Source: Firmicutes bacterium UBA4882
Lineage (GTDB): Bacteria; Bacillota; UBA4882
Assembly (NCBI GenBank): GCA_002399265.1
Contig: DHDG01000056.1
Coordinates: 5,082 to 13,007 of the forward strand
Direction of reading: 5' to 3'
DNA length: 7,926 nucleotides
Shown here: positions 1-6,897 of the stretch, one piece after another
Numbering within the stretch: the first letter of the stretch is position 1
Layout of the letters: each line of letters begins with the position of its first letter
Translations under genes and position numbers: made by a program
The notes under the pieces: generated by a model
Seen by the model: the letters and a program-made list of their open reading frames with translations, nothing else
Databases searched by the model: none
What the model was told of the DNA's origin: nothing

Positions 1-837
1 CCTTTGCCGAACATGACGAACGTTTTCTTTTTACAGGTTCGTGATGGCATGAAGGCTGCACTGAAGGATTCCAAGGACGAAATGGTTGTCATGGACTCAA
101 ACGGCGACCAGAATAAGCAGATGAATGATGTAATGGATATGATAAACCAGGGCTGCAATGTCATTGGTCTTTCCCCCATTAACTCAGATGGTGTACGCGC
201 TACGCTGGAAACCTGCCAAAAAGCTGGAGTCCCGGTTATCGCTTTCAACGTGGGCGTTGCCAAGTCTGCCAAGTCTCTTGTGGCTTCTACCATTGTTTCC
301 GACAACGAAAAGTCCGGTCACCTCTGCGCACAAGCACTTGCTAAAGCTTTAGGTGGTAAAGGCAAGGTTGCTGAAATTACTTTCAGTACGACAACTACCT
401 GTTATCAGCGTCAAAAGGGCTTTGAAGATGAAATAAAAGCTAATTATCCGAACATCAAAATTCTTATTAACAAAGATGTTGAAAAGGCTACCTCTGATTA
501 TTCTCAACCTATCATGGTTGACTTCATCAACGCTTATCCAGATCTGGACGGTGTATTCTGCATTAACGATCCTACGGCCCGCGGTGCTATTGCTGCTCTG
601 AAGGAAGCCAATAAGATCAAAAGTGTAAAGGTCGTTTCCGTCGATGGTTCCGATGAAGGCAAGAGCTTCATCCGTGCGGGCGAAATGGTCGCTTCCGCTG
701 CACAGGAGCCGACGACAATCGGAGCCAAAACAATTGAGACGGCTTACAATTTGCTGGCTGGCAAGACAGTTGAAAAGGATGTCATCATTCCTATGCACAT
801 CATTGACTCCTCCAACGTTGGCGCTGCCACAAAGTAA
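1..837 (+). CDS. Sugar ABC transporter substrate-binding protein (type I periplasmic-binding fold), 5'-truncated by the window edge
   Basis: This gene encodes the extracytoplasmic receptor that would capture a sugar and deliver it to the permease and ATPase encoded downstream. The frame is open from base 1, and its first residues (PLPNMTNVFFLQVRDGMK) match the start of mature ribose/galactose-type binding proteins. The missing part is therefore probably only the signal peptide and first strand, about 30-50 residues. The TTG at position 4 is an internal codon, not a start. Family hallmarks seen are the early N-lobe 'FF..VRDGMK' segment, 'GLSPINSDG', the hinge/C-lobe 'INDPTARGAIAALKEA', and 'VVSVDGSDEGKSFIRAGEMVAS' near the end followed by 'QEPTTIGAK'. 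These fit the Peripla_BP_4 family (RbsB-like). In a Gram-positive cell it would be a lipoprotein, but the lipobox is outside the window. The ligand cannot be assigned from sequence. A terminator-like hairpin follows directly, which is common for highly expressed receptor genes. Confidence 0.93.
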   Translation, partial: PLPNMTNVFFLQVRDGMKAALKDSKDEMVVMDSNGDQNKQMNDVMDMINQGCNVIGLSPINSDGVRATLETCQKAGVPVIAFNVGVAKSAKSLVASTIVSDNEKSGHLCAQALAKALGGKGKVAEITFSTTTTCYQRQKGFEDEIKANYPNIKILINKDVEKATSDYSQPIMVDFINAYPDLDGVFCINDPTARGAIAALKEANKIKSVKVVSVDGSDEGKSFIRAGEMVASAAQEPTTIGAKTIETAYNLLAGKTVEKDVIIPMHIIDSSNVGAATK

Positions 838-864
838 TTCTACTGTATTTACAATGAAACGGCT

Positions 865-910
865 AAAGGACGGGCAGAGCTCCTGCTCTGCCTTGTCCTT
901 TCTATTTTTT
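865..910 (+). terminator. Intrinsic terminator-like hairpin between the binding-protein and ATPase genes
   Basis: The left arm AAAGGAC-G-GGCAGAG (865-879) pairs with CTCTGCC-TT-GTCCTTT (886-901) around a 6-nt loop, giving two 7-bp helices around a small internal mismatch. The run TTTTTT follows at 905-910. This is a textbook rho-independent terminator shape, placed 28 nt after the binding-protein stop and 37 nt before the ATPase start. Inside an operon it would act as a partial terminator or 3' stabiliser, giving more receptor mRNA than ATPase and permease mRNA. The structure is seen directly; the regulatory role is inferred. Confidence 0.85.
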
Positions 911-946
911 CAGATTCCCTAAATCGGGATGTAAAGGAGTAAATTA

Positions 947-2449
947 ATGCAAAGCGAGTACATCTTAGAGATGGAAGACATCAAAAAATCATTCGTTTCA
1001 AATAAGGTGCTTGACGGCGTCAGCATTGCTATAAAGCCGGGTGAAGTACGCGCGCTGATGGGTGAGAATGGCGCGGGAAAATCCACGCTGATGAAAATTT
1101 TGGGCGGTATCTATCACGCGGACACCGGCCTTATCAAAATAAACGGTGAACCGGTTGTCATCAATACCGTAGATGATGCACGTCGCTATGGTATAAGCTT
1201 CATTCATCAGGAGATCAGCAATGTGCCCAGTATGAATTTGGCAGAAAACTTCTTTCTCGGCCGCGAACCGAAAAAGAAAAATCACCTGGTAGACACAAAG
1301 AAGATGCATGAAGAAACACGTAAGGCGCTGGATGTTCTTGGAATTCGTTTAGAAACGACGCGCCTAATTCAAGGACTTTCCATCGCACAGCAACAAATGC
1401 TTGAGATTGCACGTGCTATCAATGAGAACGCCCGCATTATTATCATGGATGAACCAACTGCTTCTCTGGCTAACGATGAGGTTTCAGACCTGTTTAATCA
1501 GATACGTCGGCTCAAAGAAAAGAATGTAGCTATTCTTTATATTTCGCATCGTTTGGAGGAAACATTCCAGATTTGTGACACAGTAACGGTGTTGCGTGAT
1601 GGTCAATTCATCGGGACGAAAAACACGGCTGAAACAAATGATAAGGAACTTATCAGTATGATGGTAGGTCGTGAGTTTAAAGATATGTACGGTAATGAGC
1701 GTGCAGTTGGCGGCGATGTTGTTATGGAAGTTGAGCATCTTTCCAGTGCTTATGTAAAAGATGTAACTTTCACACTGCGCAAAGGTGAAATTCTCGGGCT
1801 TTCCGGTTTAGTCGGTGCGGGTCGCACCGAGACGGCACTTGCTATCTTCGGTATCGATAAGGTCACCAGTGGTACTATTAAAATGAATGGCAAACTTGTG
1901 AAGATCAAATGCCCAGAGGATGCCATTCGTGCAGGAATTGCGCTTGTACCAGAGGACAGAAAGAGCCAAGGCCTATTTTTATGTCACAGCATTGCTACAA
2001 ACCTGACTTTTCAGGTACTGCGTGAGTTTATTTACCGATTACATGTTGACCGCAAAAAAGAAAAAGAGATTGTTGAAACCTATAAAACCAAGCTTTCCAT
2101 CCGTATGGCGTCTATAGACCAACTGGCACAGGAACTTTCCGGTGGAAATCAGCAGAAAGTTGTAATTTCCAAGTGGCTGGCAAATAAGCCTCAGGTTATT
2201 ATTATGGATGAACCAACACGTGGCATTGATGTGGGAGCTAAGGCAGAAATTTATAAACTGATGAGCGACCTGACCAAAGAAGGCGTTTCTATTATTATGA
2301 TTTCGTCGGAGTTGCCTGAGATTATCAACCACTCCAGCCGTATCGCCGTAATGAGTGAAGGGCGGCTTGTAAAGATTCTGGATCCGGCTCAGGATAAGAT
2401 TTCACAAGAAATCGTCATGTCCTACGCAGTCGAAGGAGGAACTGAATGA
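947..2449 (+). CDS. Sugar ABC transporter ATP-binding protein, two fused NBDs (RbsA/MglA/XylG family)
   Basis: This 500-residue cytoplasmic ATPase would drive carbohydrate import together with the neighbouring permease and binding protein. It contains two tandem ABC cassettes, the usual size and layout of the carbohydrate uptake (CUT2) family. NBD1 has Walker A GENGAGKST (39-47), Q-loop Gln88, a family-type signature LSIAQQQ (144-150), Walker B IIIMDEP (164-170) and switch His201. NBD2 has a degenerate Walker A, GLVGAGRTE (287-295), in which the usual Lys is Arg. It also has a good signature LSGGNQQK (397-404) and Walker B VIIMDEP (417-423), and lacks the switch His (ISSE, 452-455). This asymmetry is normal for RbsA/MglA, where only one nucleotide site is fully consensus. 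The ATG at 947 is supported by AAAGGAG at 933-939. The stop codon overlaps the permease start (ATGA), implying translational coupling. Ribose, galactose, xylose and tetritol importers cannot be told apart here. Confidence 0.96.
   Translation: MQSEYILEMEDIKKSFVSNKVLDGVSIAIKPGEVRALMGENGAGKSTLMKILGGIYHADTGLIKINGEPVVINTVDDARRYGISFIHQEISNVPSMNLAENFFLGREPKKKNHLVDTKKMHEETRKALDVLGIRLETTRLIQGLSIAQQQMLEIARAINENARIIIMDEPTASLANDEVSDLFNQIRRLKEKNVAILYISHRLEETFQICDTVTVLRDGQFIGTKNTAETNDKELISMMVGREFKDMYGNERAVGGDVVMEVEHLSSAYVKDVTFTLRKGEILGLSGLVGAGRTETALAIFGIDKVTSGTIKMNGKLVKIKCPEDAIRAGIALVPEDRKSQGLFLCHSIATNLTFQVLREFIYRLHVDRKKEKEIVETYKTKLSIRMASIDQLAQELSGGNQQKVVISKWLANKPQVIIMDEPTRGIDVGAKAEIYKLMSDLTKEGVSIIMISSELPEIINHSSRIAVMSEGRLVKILDPAQDKISQEIVMSYAVEGGTE
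2432..2440 (+). promoter_or_regulatory. Shine-Dalgarno for the permease gene, inside the ATPase gene
   Basis: The sequence GAAGGAGGA lies within the last codons of the ATPase gene. Two consecutive ATG codons follow, at 2446 and 2449. The first overlaps the upstream stop as ATGA; the second sits at a more usual distance (about 8-9 nt) from the AAGGAGG core. Either could be the true start, and they differ by one residue. Confidence 0.75.
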
Positions 2450-3477
2450 TGTTCAACAAAACGACGAACGCGCCAACTGCCATAGGAACTATAAATATCA
2501 ATAAGCTGGAGAACAATGCGTTGCTGGCGTGGTTTAAACGAAACCTCGGCTCCATCATCGCGCTGATGTTTATGTGTGTGGGACTGTCCCTCTTTACAAA
2601 TACTTTCCTAGTGAATACCAACCTGCTCAGTGTACTGCGCAACAACTGTGTGAATTGTCTCATCGCTTTCGGTATCACGTGTGTTCTTATTGGTGGAGGT
2701 ATTGACCTCTCCGTCGGCAGTGTGGCGGCTGCTTCGGGCGTATTGGCCGTGCGTATGGCTAACATGAAAATGGGTGGTTCAGCCTGGGTACAGATCGCAT
2801 TCATAATTTTTATCGCGTTGCTTTTCGGCGCAGCGGTCGGACTGTTTAACGGTTATGTCATTTCACACACAACATTACCGCCTTTTATTGTTACTCTTTC
2901 TGTACAGATCATCATTCGTGGTGTCAGTTATATTATGACGGGCGGCCAACCTACGCAGTGTAGCAATGAAGCTTTTAACAATCTTGGAACAGGCTACTGG
3001 TTGGGCCTGCCTATCCCCGTGTGGATTGTTATCTTCGCATTAATTATTCTGTTCTTCATTATGAACCGCACCACATTCGGTCGCCATGTGTATGCAGTAG
3101 GTGGTAATAAGGAAGCTGCCAGGTATGCCGGTGTAAGCGTAAAGTCAGTGCAGATGCGCAACTTCATGATCAGCGGCATTATGGCTGCGTTGGCCGGAGT
3201 CGTTCTGGCATCCCGTCTGTACTCGGGGCAACCGAATGTCGGTGAAGGATTTGAACGTGACGCCATCTCGGCCTCAGTTCTCGGTGGTACAAGCTTTAAC
3301 GGAGGTATTGGTACACTCAGTGGTACCGTCATCGGTGCCATGATTATTGGTGTGATGAACAATGGCATGAATCTGCTGCGCATTGATACATATTGGCAAT
3401 ACGTGGTTAAAGGCTGCATTATTCTCGGCGCCGTTTACATTGACTTCTTGAAGAAAGCACGTTCCCTCAAAAAGTAA
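2446..3477 (+). CDS. Sugar ABC transporter permease (RbsC-like, BPD_transp_2 family)
   Basis: This 343-residue integral membrane protein would form a homodimeric sugar channel in the cytoplasmic membrane, powered by the upstream ATPase. A soluble N-terminal leader of about 34 residues precedes the first hydrophobic helix (about 35-55), and several more helices follow. The family signature GGGIDLSVGS (83-92) is intact, as are 'GLFNGY' (132-137), 'LPPFIVTL' (144-151), the cytoplasmic loop 'GGNKEAARYAGV' (219-230) that contacts the ATPase, and 'GGTSFNGGIGTLSGT' (280-294) near the C-terminus. The length is typical of RbsC, XylH and related permeases. The start overlaps the ATPase stop and the gene ends 15 nt before the transketolase N subunit, so the transporter and the catabolic enzymes appear co-transcribed. 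Substrate specificity is not readable from this subunit. Confidence 0.95.
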   Translation: MMFNKTTNAPTAIGTININKLENNALLAWFKRNLGSIIALMFMCVGLSLFTNTFLVNTNLLSVLRNNCVNCLIAFGITCVLIGGGIDLSVGSVAAASGVLAVRMANMKMGGSAWVQIAFIIFIALLFGAAVGLFNGYVISHTTLPPFIVTLSVQIIIRGVSYIMTGGQPTQCSNEAFNNLGTGYWLGLPIPVWIVIFALIILFFIMNRTTFGRHVYAVGGNKEAARYAGVSVKSVQMRNFMISGIMAALAGVVLASRLYSGQPNVGEGFERDAISASVLGGTSFNGGIGTLSGTVIGAMIIGVMNNGMNLLRIDTYWQYVVKGCIILGAVYIDFLKKARSLKK

Positions 3478-3492
3478 AGAAGAGGAAAATAA

Positions 3493-4317
3493 ATGAACTG
3501 TTTGGAATTGGAAAAAATGGCCGTTACGGTACGGCGTGATATTCTGACGATGATCTGCAGTGCTGGCAGCGGCCACCCGGGAGGCTCGCTCTCAATGGTA
3601 GAGTTACTTGTGGCAACCTACTGTACTCAAATGCATGTGGATCCGAAGCACCCTGATGCGCCGGAACGCGACCGCTTCGTGCTCAGCAAAGGCCACGCAG
3701 CGCCGTGTTACTATGCAGTTCTGGGTGAGCTTGGCTTCTTTGATAAGGCGGAGTTCAAAAATTTCCGCCAGCTGCACAGTATCCTGCAGGGCCACCCAGA
3801 CGTTAAGAAGGTACCAGGTATAGACGCTTCCACTGGTTCGTTGGGGCAGGGAGTGTCGATTGCGGTCGGTATGGCGCTGGGTGCAAAAGCCGCGGGGAAA
3901 AATATGAAGGTCTATACCATCCTCGGCGACGGAGAACTGCAGGAAGGACAGGTTTGCGAGGCCTGCACCGCTGCAGCCCATTATAAGCTGGACAACCTTA
4001 CGGTTATGATTGATAATAATGGCTTGCAGATTGACGGAACAAATGACGAGGTAATGTCGTTAGGCAATCTCCATACGCGGTTTGAAACCTTTGGCCTTAA
4101 TGTTATCGAATTACCGGACGGAAATGATATGCAGGCTGTGGTGTACGCGCTTGCACTGCCCACTATTCCGGGAAAGCCTAAGTGCATTCTGGCTCACACC
4201 ACGAAGGGAAAGGGCGTTTCCTTCATGGAAAATCAGGTTAGCTGGCACGGTAGAGCACCGTCGGCCGAAGAACTGAAGGTAGCGTTGAAGGAACTGGGTG
4301 ATGGAAAAATTGAGTGA
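3493..4317 (+). CDS. Transketolase, N-terminal subunit (thiamine pyrophosphate-binding half)
   Basis: This 274-residue protein is the first half of a split transketolase, which transfers a two-carbon ketol unit from a ketose to an aldose acceptor in the cytoplasm. It matches the ThDP diphosphate-binding domain. The ThDP/Mg motif starts at GDG (145-147) and ends at the Asn pair 175-176. Histidines placed as in full-length transketolases are all visible: His28 (GHPGG), His68 (SKGHAA), His101 (GHPD) and His252 (WHG). The region SLGQGVSIAVGMALG (116-130) is also characteristic. An AGAGGA at 3481-3486 precedes the ATG by 6 nt. Split enzymes like this are common in Bacillota and archaea, often as extra copies beside sugar or sugar-alcohol transport genes rather than as the housekeeping enzyme. 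Its partner overlaps its 3' end by 17 nt. The exact donor ketose is unknown. Confidence 0.95.
   Translation: MNCLELEKMAVTVRRDILTMICSAGSGHPGGSLSMVELLVATYCTQMHVDPKHPDAPERDRFVLSKGHAAPCYYAVLGELGFFDKAEFKNFRQLHSILQGHPDVKKVPGIDASTGSLGQGVSIAVGMALGAKAAGKNMKVYTILGDGELQEGQVCEACTAAAHYKLDNLTVMIDNNGLQIDGTNDEVMSLGNLHTRFETFGLNVIELPDGNDMQAVVYALALPTIPGKPKCILAHTTKGKGVSFMENQVSWHGRAPSAEELKVALKELGDGKIE
4288..4293 (+). promoter_or_regulatory. Shine-Dalgarno deciding the start of the transketolase C subunit
   Basis: AAGGAA lies inside the 3' end of the N-subunit gene. It is 7 nt from the ATG at 4301 but only about 4 nt from the GTG at 4298, so the ATG is the better start. The start falls before the N-subunit stop (4315-4317), which implies coupled translation and matched subunit amounts. 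Confidence 0.65.
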
Positions 4318-5239
4318 GATGAAAGCAATTCGCGCCGCTTACGGTGAAGCGCTCGTGGCACTTGGCGCAGAAAATAAAAGGGTCGTTGTACTGGATGCAG
4401 ACCTTTCGCACGCCACCATGACGCTAAATTTTTCCCGCCAATACCCAAAACGATTTTTCAATGCCGGCATTGCCGAGGCCAACATGGTCTGCATGGCAGC
4501 CGGACTTTCCACTATGGGCTTTGTACCTTTCTGCAGTAGCTTCGCCATATTTGGCGCAGGCCGCGCCTACGAACAGGTGCGCAACAGTGTCGCTTATCCC
4601 CATTTTAACGTAAAGCTGGCCATGACACATGCTGGTATCACACTTGGCGAGGATGGCGGCAGTCATCAGGCCATTGAGGACATGGCTTTAATGCGCGTTA
4701 TCCCGGGAATGACGGTTGTTGTTCCTTGTGATGCCAATGAGACGAAAAAAGCGGTGTTTGCTGCTGCAACCATAAACGGTCCCGTATACCTGCGTTTAGC
4801 CCGTCCGGCTACACGCGTGTTTGAACAAAATATGTCTTTCACCCTCGGCAAAGCTAACGTGATGCGCAGCGGCACGGATATTGTACTATTCGCATGCGGC
4901 ATTATGGTCGCTACGGCAATGGAATGTGCCGCAGCGCTGTCTCAGCACGGCATTTCCGTCGCAGTTGTCAACATCCACACGGTAAAACCAATCGACCGCG
5001 TCTGTGTACTCAAGTGGGCACAGCGCTGTAAACGCGTTGTCACAATGGAGGAACATAGCGTCATCGGCGGCCTTGGCGATGCAGTGAGCGATGTGCTACT
5101 GGGCAACGGCAACTTCGCGTTCACGAAAATCGGCGTGCAGGACCGCTTTGGTCAATCCGGTAAACCGGAAATGCTGCTAGCAGAGTACGGCCTCGACACG
5201 GCCGGCTCGCTTGCACGGATAAAAACTCTACTAGGCTGA
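4301..5239 (+). CDS. Transketolase, C-terminal subunit (pyrimidine-binding and C-terminal domains)
   Basis: This 312-residue protein is the second half of the split transketolase. The pyrimidine-binding domain opens with AYGEALVALG (13-22) and LDADLS (31-36). The motif GIAEANM (56-62) supplies Glu59, the expected acid that activates the thiamine pyrophosphate aminopyrimidine. The conserved segment THAGITLGEDGGSHQAIED (109-127) carries His110 and His122, which in transketolases help bind and process substrate, and RLARP (165-169) follows. The C-terminal transketolase domain covers roughly 190-310, including IHTVKPID (225-232) and a GLGDAVSD segment. All motifs look intact, so an active heterotetramer with the upstream subunit is expected. 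The preceding in-frame GTG at 4298 is a possible alternative start, but the ribosome site favours this ATG. A 38-nt gap with its own strong ribosome site separates it from the isomerase. Confidence 0.95.
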   Translation: MEKLSEMKAIRAAYGEALVALGAENKRVVVLDADLSHATMTLNFSRQYPKRFFNAGIAEANMVCMAAGLSTMGFVPFCSSFAIFGAGRAYEQVRNSVAYPHFNVKLAMTHAGITLGEDGGSHQAIEDMALMRVIPGMTVVVPCDANETKKAVFAAATINGPVYLRLARPATRVFEQNMSFTLGKANVMRSGTDIVLFACGIMVATAMECAAALSQHGISVAVVNIHTVKPIDRVCVLKWAQRCKRVVTMEEHSVIGGLGDAVSDVLLGNGNFAFTKIGVQDRFGQSGKPEMLLAEYGLDTAGSLARIKTLLG

Positions 5240-5277
5240 ACGCCACAACAAATAACATAAAGAGGAGAATTTTAACC

Positions 5278-5919
5278 ATGAGAATCGCATTGATTAATGA
5301 GAACAGCCAAGCCCCCAAGAATGAGCTTATCTGCAGTACACTGAAAAAAGTTGTTGAACCAATGGGCCACACCGTAGATAATTACGGTATGTATTCCGGT
5401 ACTGACAAAGAATGGTTAACCTACGTGCAGAACGGCATTTTGGCTTCTGTCCTGCTTAACAGCGGAGCGGCGGATTACGTCGTTACAGGCTGCGGTACAG
5501 GCGAGGGTGCCATGCTGGCGCTGAACAGCTTCCCGGGTATCATCTGTGGCCATATTGAGAATCCGACGGATGCCTACACATTCGCGCAGATCAACGACGG
5601 AAACGCTATTTCCATGCCCTTTGCCGAAGGCTTCGGCTGGGCGGCTGAGTGCAACTTGGAATATTGCTTCGAAAAACTGTTCGGCTTTGGTAGCGGTAAC
5701 GGTTATCCGCCAGAAAAGCGCGAGGTAGAGCGACAAAACAAAAAGATTCTGGACGCCGTGCGTGCTAACAATATGCACGACCTTATCACCTGTCTTAAAG
5801 GTATCGACCCGGTACTCGTTAGAGGGGCGCTTGACGGCCGACACTTTAAAGAGTTGTTTTACACGAACGTGAAAAACGAGAAAATCAAAGCGTATGTAAA
5901 GAGCATTGTTGGCGAATAA
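5278..5919 (+). CDS. RpiB/LacA/LacB-family sugar isomerase with a C-terminal extension, non-canonical active site
   Basis: This predicted cytoplasmic aldose-ketose isomerase has 213 residues, against about 150 for ordinary ribose-5-phosphate isomerase B. The family core is clear: 'VVTGCGTGEGAMLALNSFPGI' spans about 68-88 with the catalytic Cys72, and 'NDGNAISMPFAEGFG' (106-120) matches the RpiB 'HNNAN' region. The last ~60 residues (PPEKREVERQNKK onward) fit the extra C-terminal domain of some members (PF12408-like, from memory). By remembered alignment, the canonical N-terminal Asp-His pair is replaced by NENSQA (7-12), and the ring-opening His (E. coli His99) falls at Ile105. The substrate is thus probably not ribose 5-phosphate; relatives act on tetrulose phosphates, galactose 6-phosphate or sulfo-tetroses. 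AGAGGAG at 5261-5267 precedes the ATG. As last gene of the operon it probably acts with the split transketolase, but the direction and substrate are inference. Confidence 0.88.
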   Translation: MRIALINENSQAPKNELICSTLKKVVEPMGHTVDNYGMYSGTDKEWLTYVQNGILASVLLNSGAADYVVTGCGTGEGAMLALNSFPGIICGHIENPTDAYTFAQINDGNAISMPFAEGFGWAAECNLEYCFEKLFGFGSGNGYPPEKREVERQNKKILDAVRANNMHDLITCLKGIDPVLVRGALDGRHFKELFYTNVKNEKIKAYVKSIVGE

Positions 5920-5926
5920 ACAATGC
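5903..5926. repeat. 8-bp perfect inverted repeat straddling the isomerase stop codon
   Basis: GCATTGTT (5903-5910) and AACAATGC (5919-5926) form a perfect 8-bp stem with an 8-nt loop containing most of the TAA stop. No T-tract follows, so this is not a standard intrinsic terminator. It marks the last recognisable base of the intact operon and could act as a 3' mRNA end structure; that role is unproven. Confidence 0.5.
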
Positions 5927-6646
5927 ATCCGTGAACCTTTAAAAGTAGGCTTTGTCTATCATGAGAAAAGATATTATTTGGTCAGAAAGCCAATGGTACT
6001 CTTTATCGTGCAGAACGAAGGCCCGCTTGACAAAGTTCAGAACAAATTTATTTATTCAGAGGAAAAGCAAGACCTGAAAAGTCCAACGTTCACTGATATG
6101 ACTCCCAGCGCAAGCGGACTTTATAATATTGGACTTGACTTTTCGACTACGGTTACCGATAATATGTCCGGTGTTGATCCTTTGTTCATTTCCGTTACTA
6201 TGGGTGGACAGCCTGTAACAGATTATCAGTATGACAGCAAAACCGGAAAACTGACATTTAAATGTACTGGATTGGAAGATAAAAAATCGTACACGGGTAA
6301 TTGCTAAAGCTTCTGACACAAGAGGAAATGAAGCAGTACCCTATATCGACAATACTTACGCTGTTGATCTTTCGCCAGATACAGGGCCTCCTACTATCAG
6401 CCAGGTAACTCCAGTAAAGGAGTCACGGTCCAGATTCCAAGTCCACAAATTACATTAGAACGCTCAATTCACATTCCAAAATTCATCGATTGCAGCTAAT
6501 AAAGATGGTTCTTTAACAGCCATAAAAGCTGGGAAAGAGCATGTGACGGCCCAGTTCAAAGGACATAGTGCTGATGCCACTATCCAGATTGGGAAAAAGC
6601 CGAACCACATGATATGAATCCTCCGAAAACATAACTTTCCTATTCA

Positions 6647-6897
6647 TCTGATACAACCCACGGTATAAGTGTTAGCGGAACCCACACGTTTAAGATTACC
6701 AGCAAAGATGGAAAAAGCCCACGTTTGTGCTTGGAACTCCCTTTGTATTCCAGGTAAAGCTGATAAAGCAGCAAGGAAATGATTATTTCTGCCAGGTCAT
6801 TCCTATTGGAGTCGTTGGACAACAGGCTGGCGTGTACGTAGATGGCGAAGGCAGACTCTTGGTCCTCACGGTGGGTAAATCTAAAACTGTCGTAATC
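6647..6897 (+). repeat. Tandem C-terminal module, copy 1 of 2 (about 80 codons, in the surface-protein pseudogene)
   Basis: The module begins SDTTHGISVSGTHTFKITS in one frame. After the lost A near 6712-6716 it continues in the next frame as FVLGTPFVFQVKLIKQQGND and AGVYVDGEG. Its pattern (a DTT-type opening, a 'FKIT' strand, a 'FV.GT..F.V..(I/V)KQ.GN' core and a 'G.YV' end) is shared with copy 2. Confidence 0.75.

Noticed and set aside
2415..2804. A 129-codon minus-strand frame opposite the permease start
   Set aside because: It is antisense to the intact permease, with low-complexity composition and no family features.
4298..4300. GTG as the start of the transketolase C subunit
   Set aside because: It is only about 4 nt from the AAGGAA ribosome site. 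The next codon, ATG at 4301, has better spacing and is the stronger start codon.
5026..5043. A sequence resembling a CcpA catabolite-response (cre) site, TGTAAACGCGTTGTCA
   Set aside because: It is internal to the transketolase C coding region, the spacing does not fit the 14-bp consensus, and no promoter is nearby.
5416..5928. A 170-codon minus-strand frame opposite the isomerase gene
   Set aside because: It is antisense to a well-conserved enzyme gene, has no recognisable motif and is explained by codon bias of the + strand gene.
5906..6307. A 133-codon + frame that could be taken as a small stand-alone protein
   Set aside because: It starts with TTG inside the isomerase gene, has no ribosome site, and ends in mid-domain at a one-base indel, after which the same Ig-like module continues in the next frame. 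It is part of the pseudogene.
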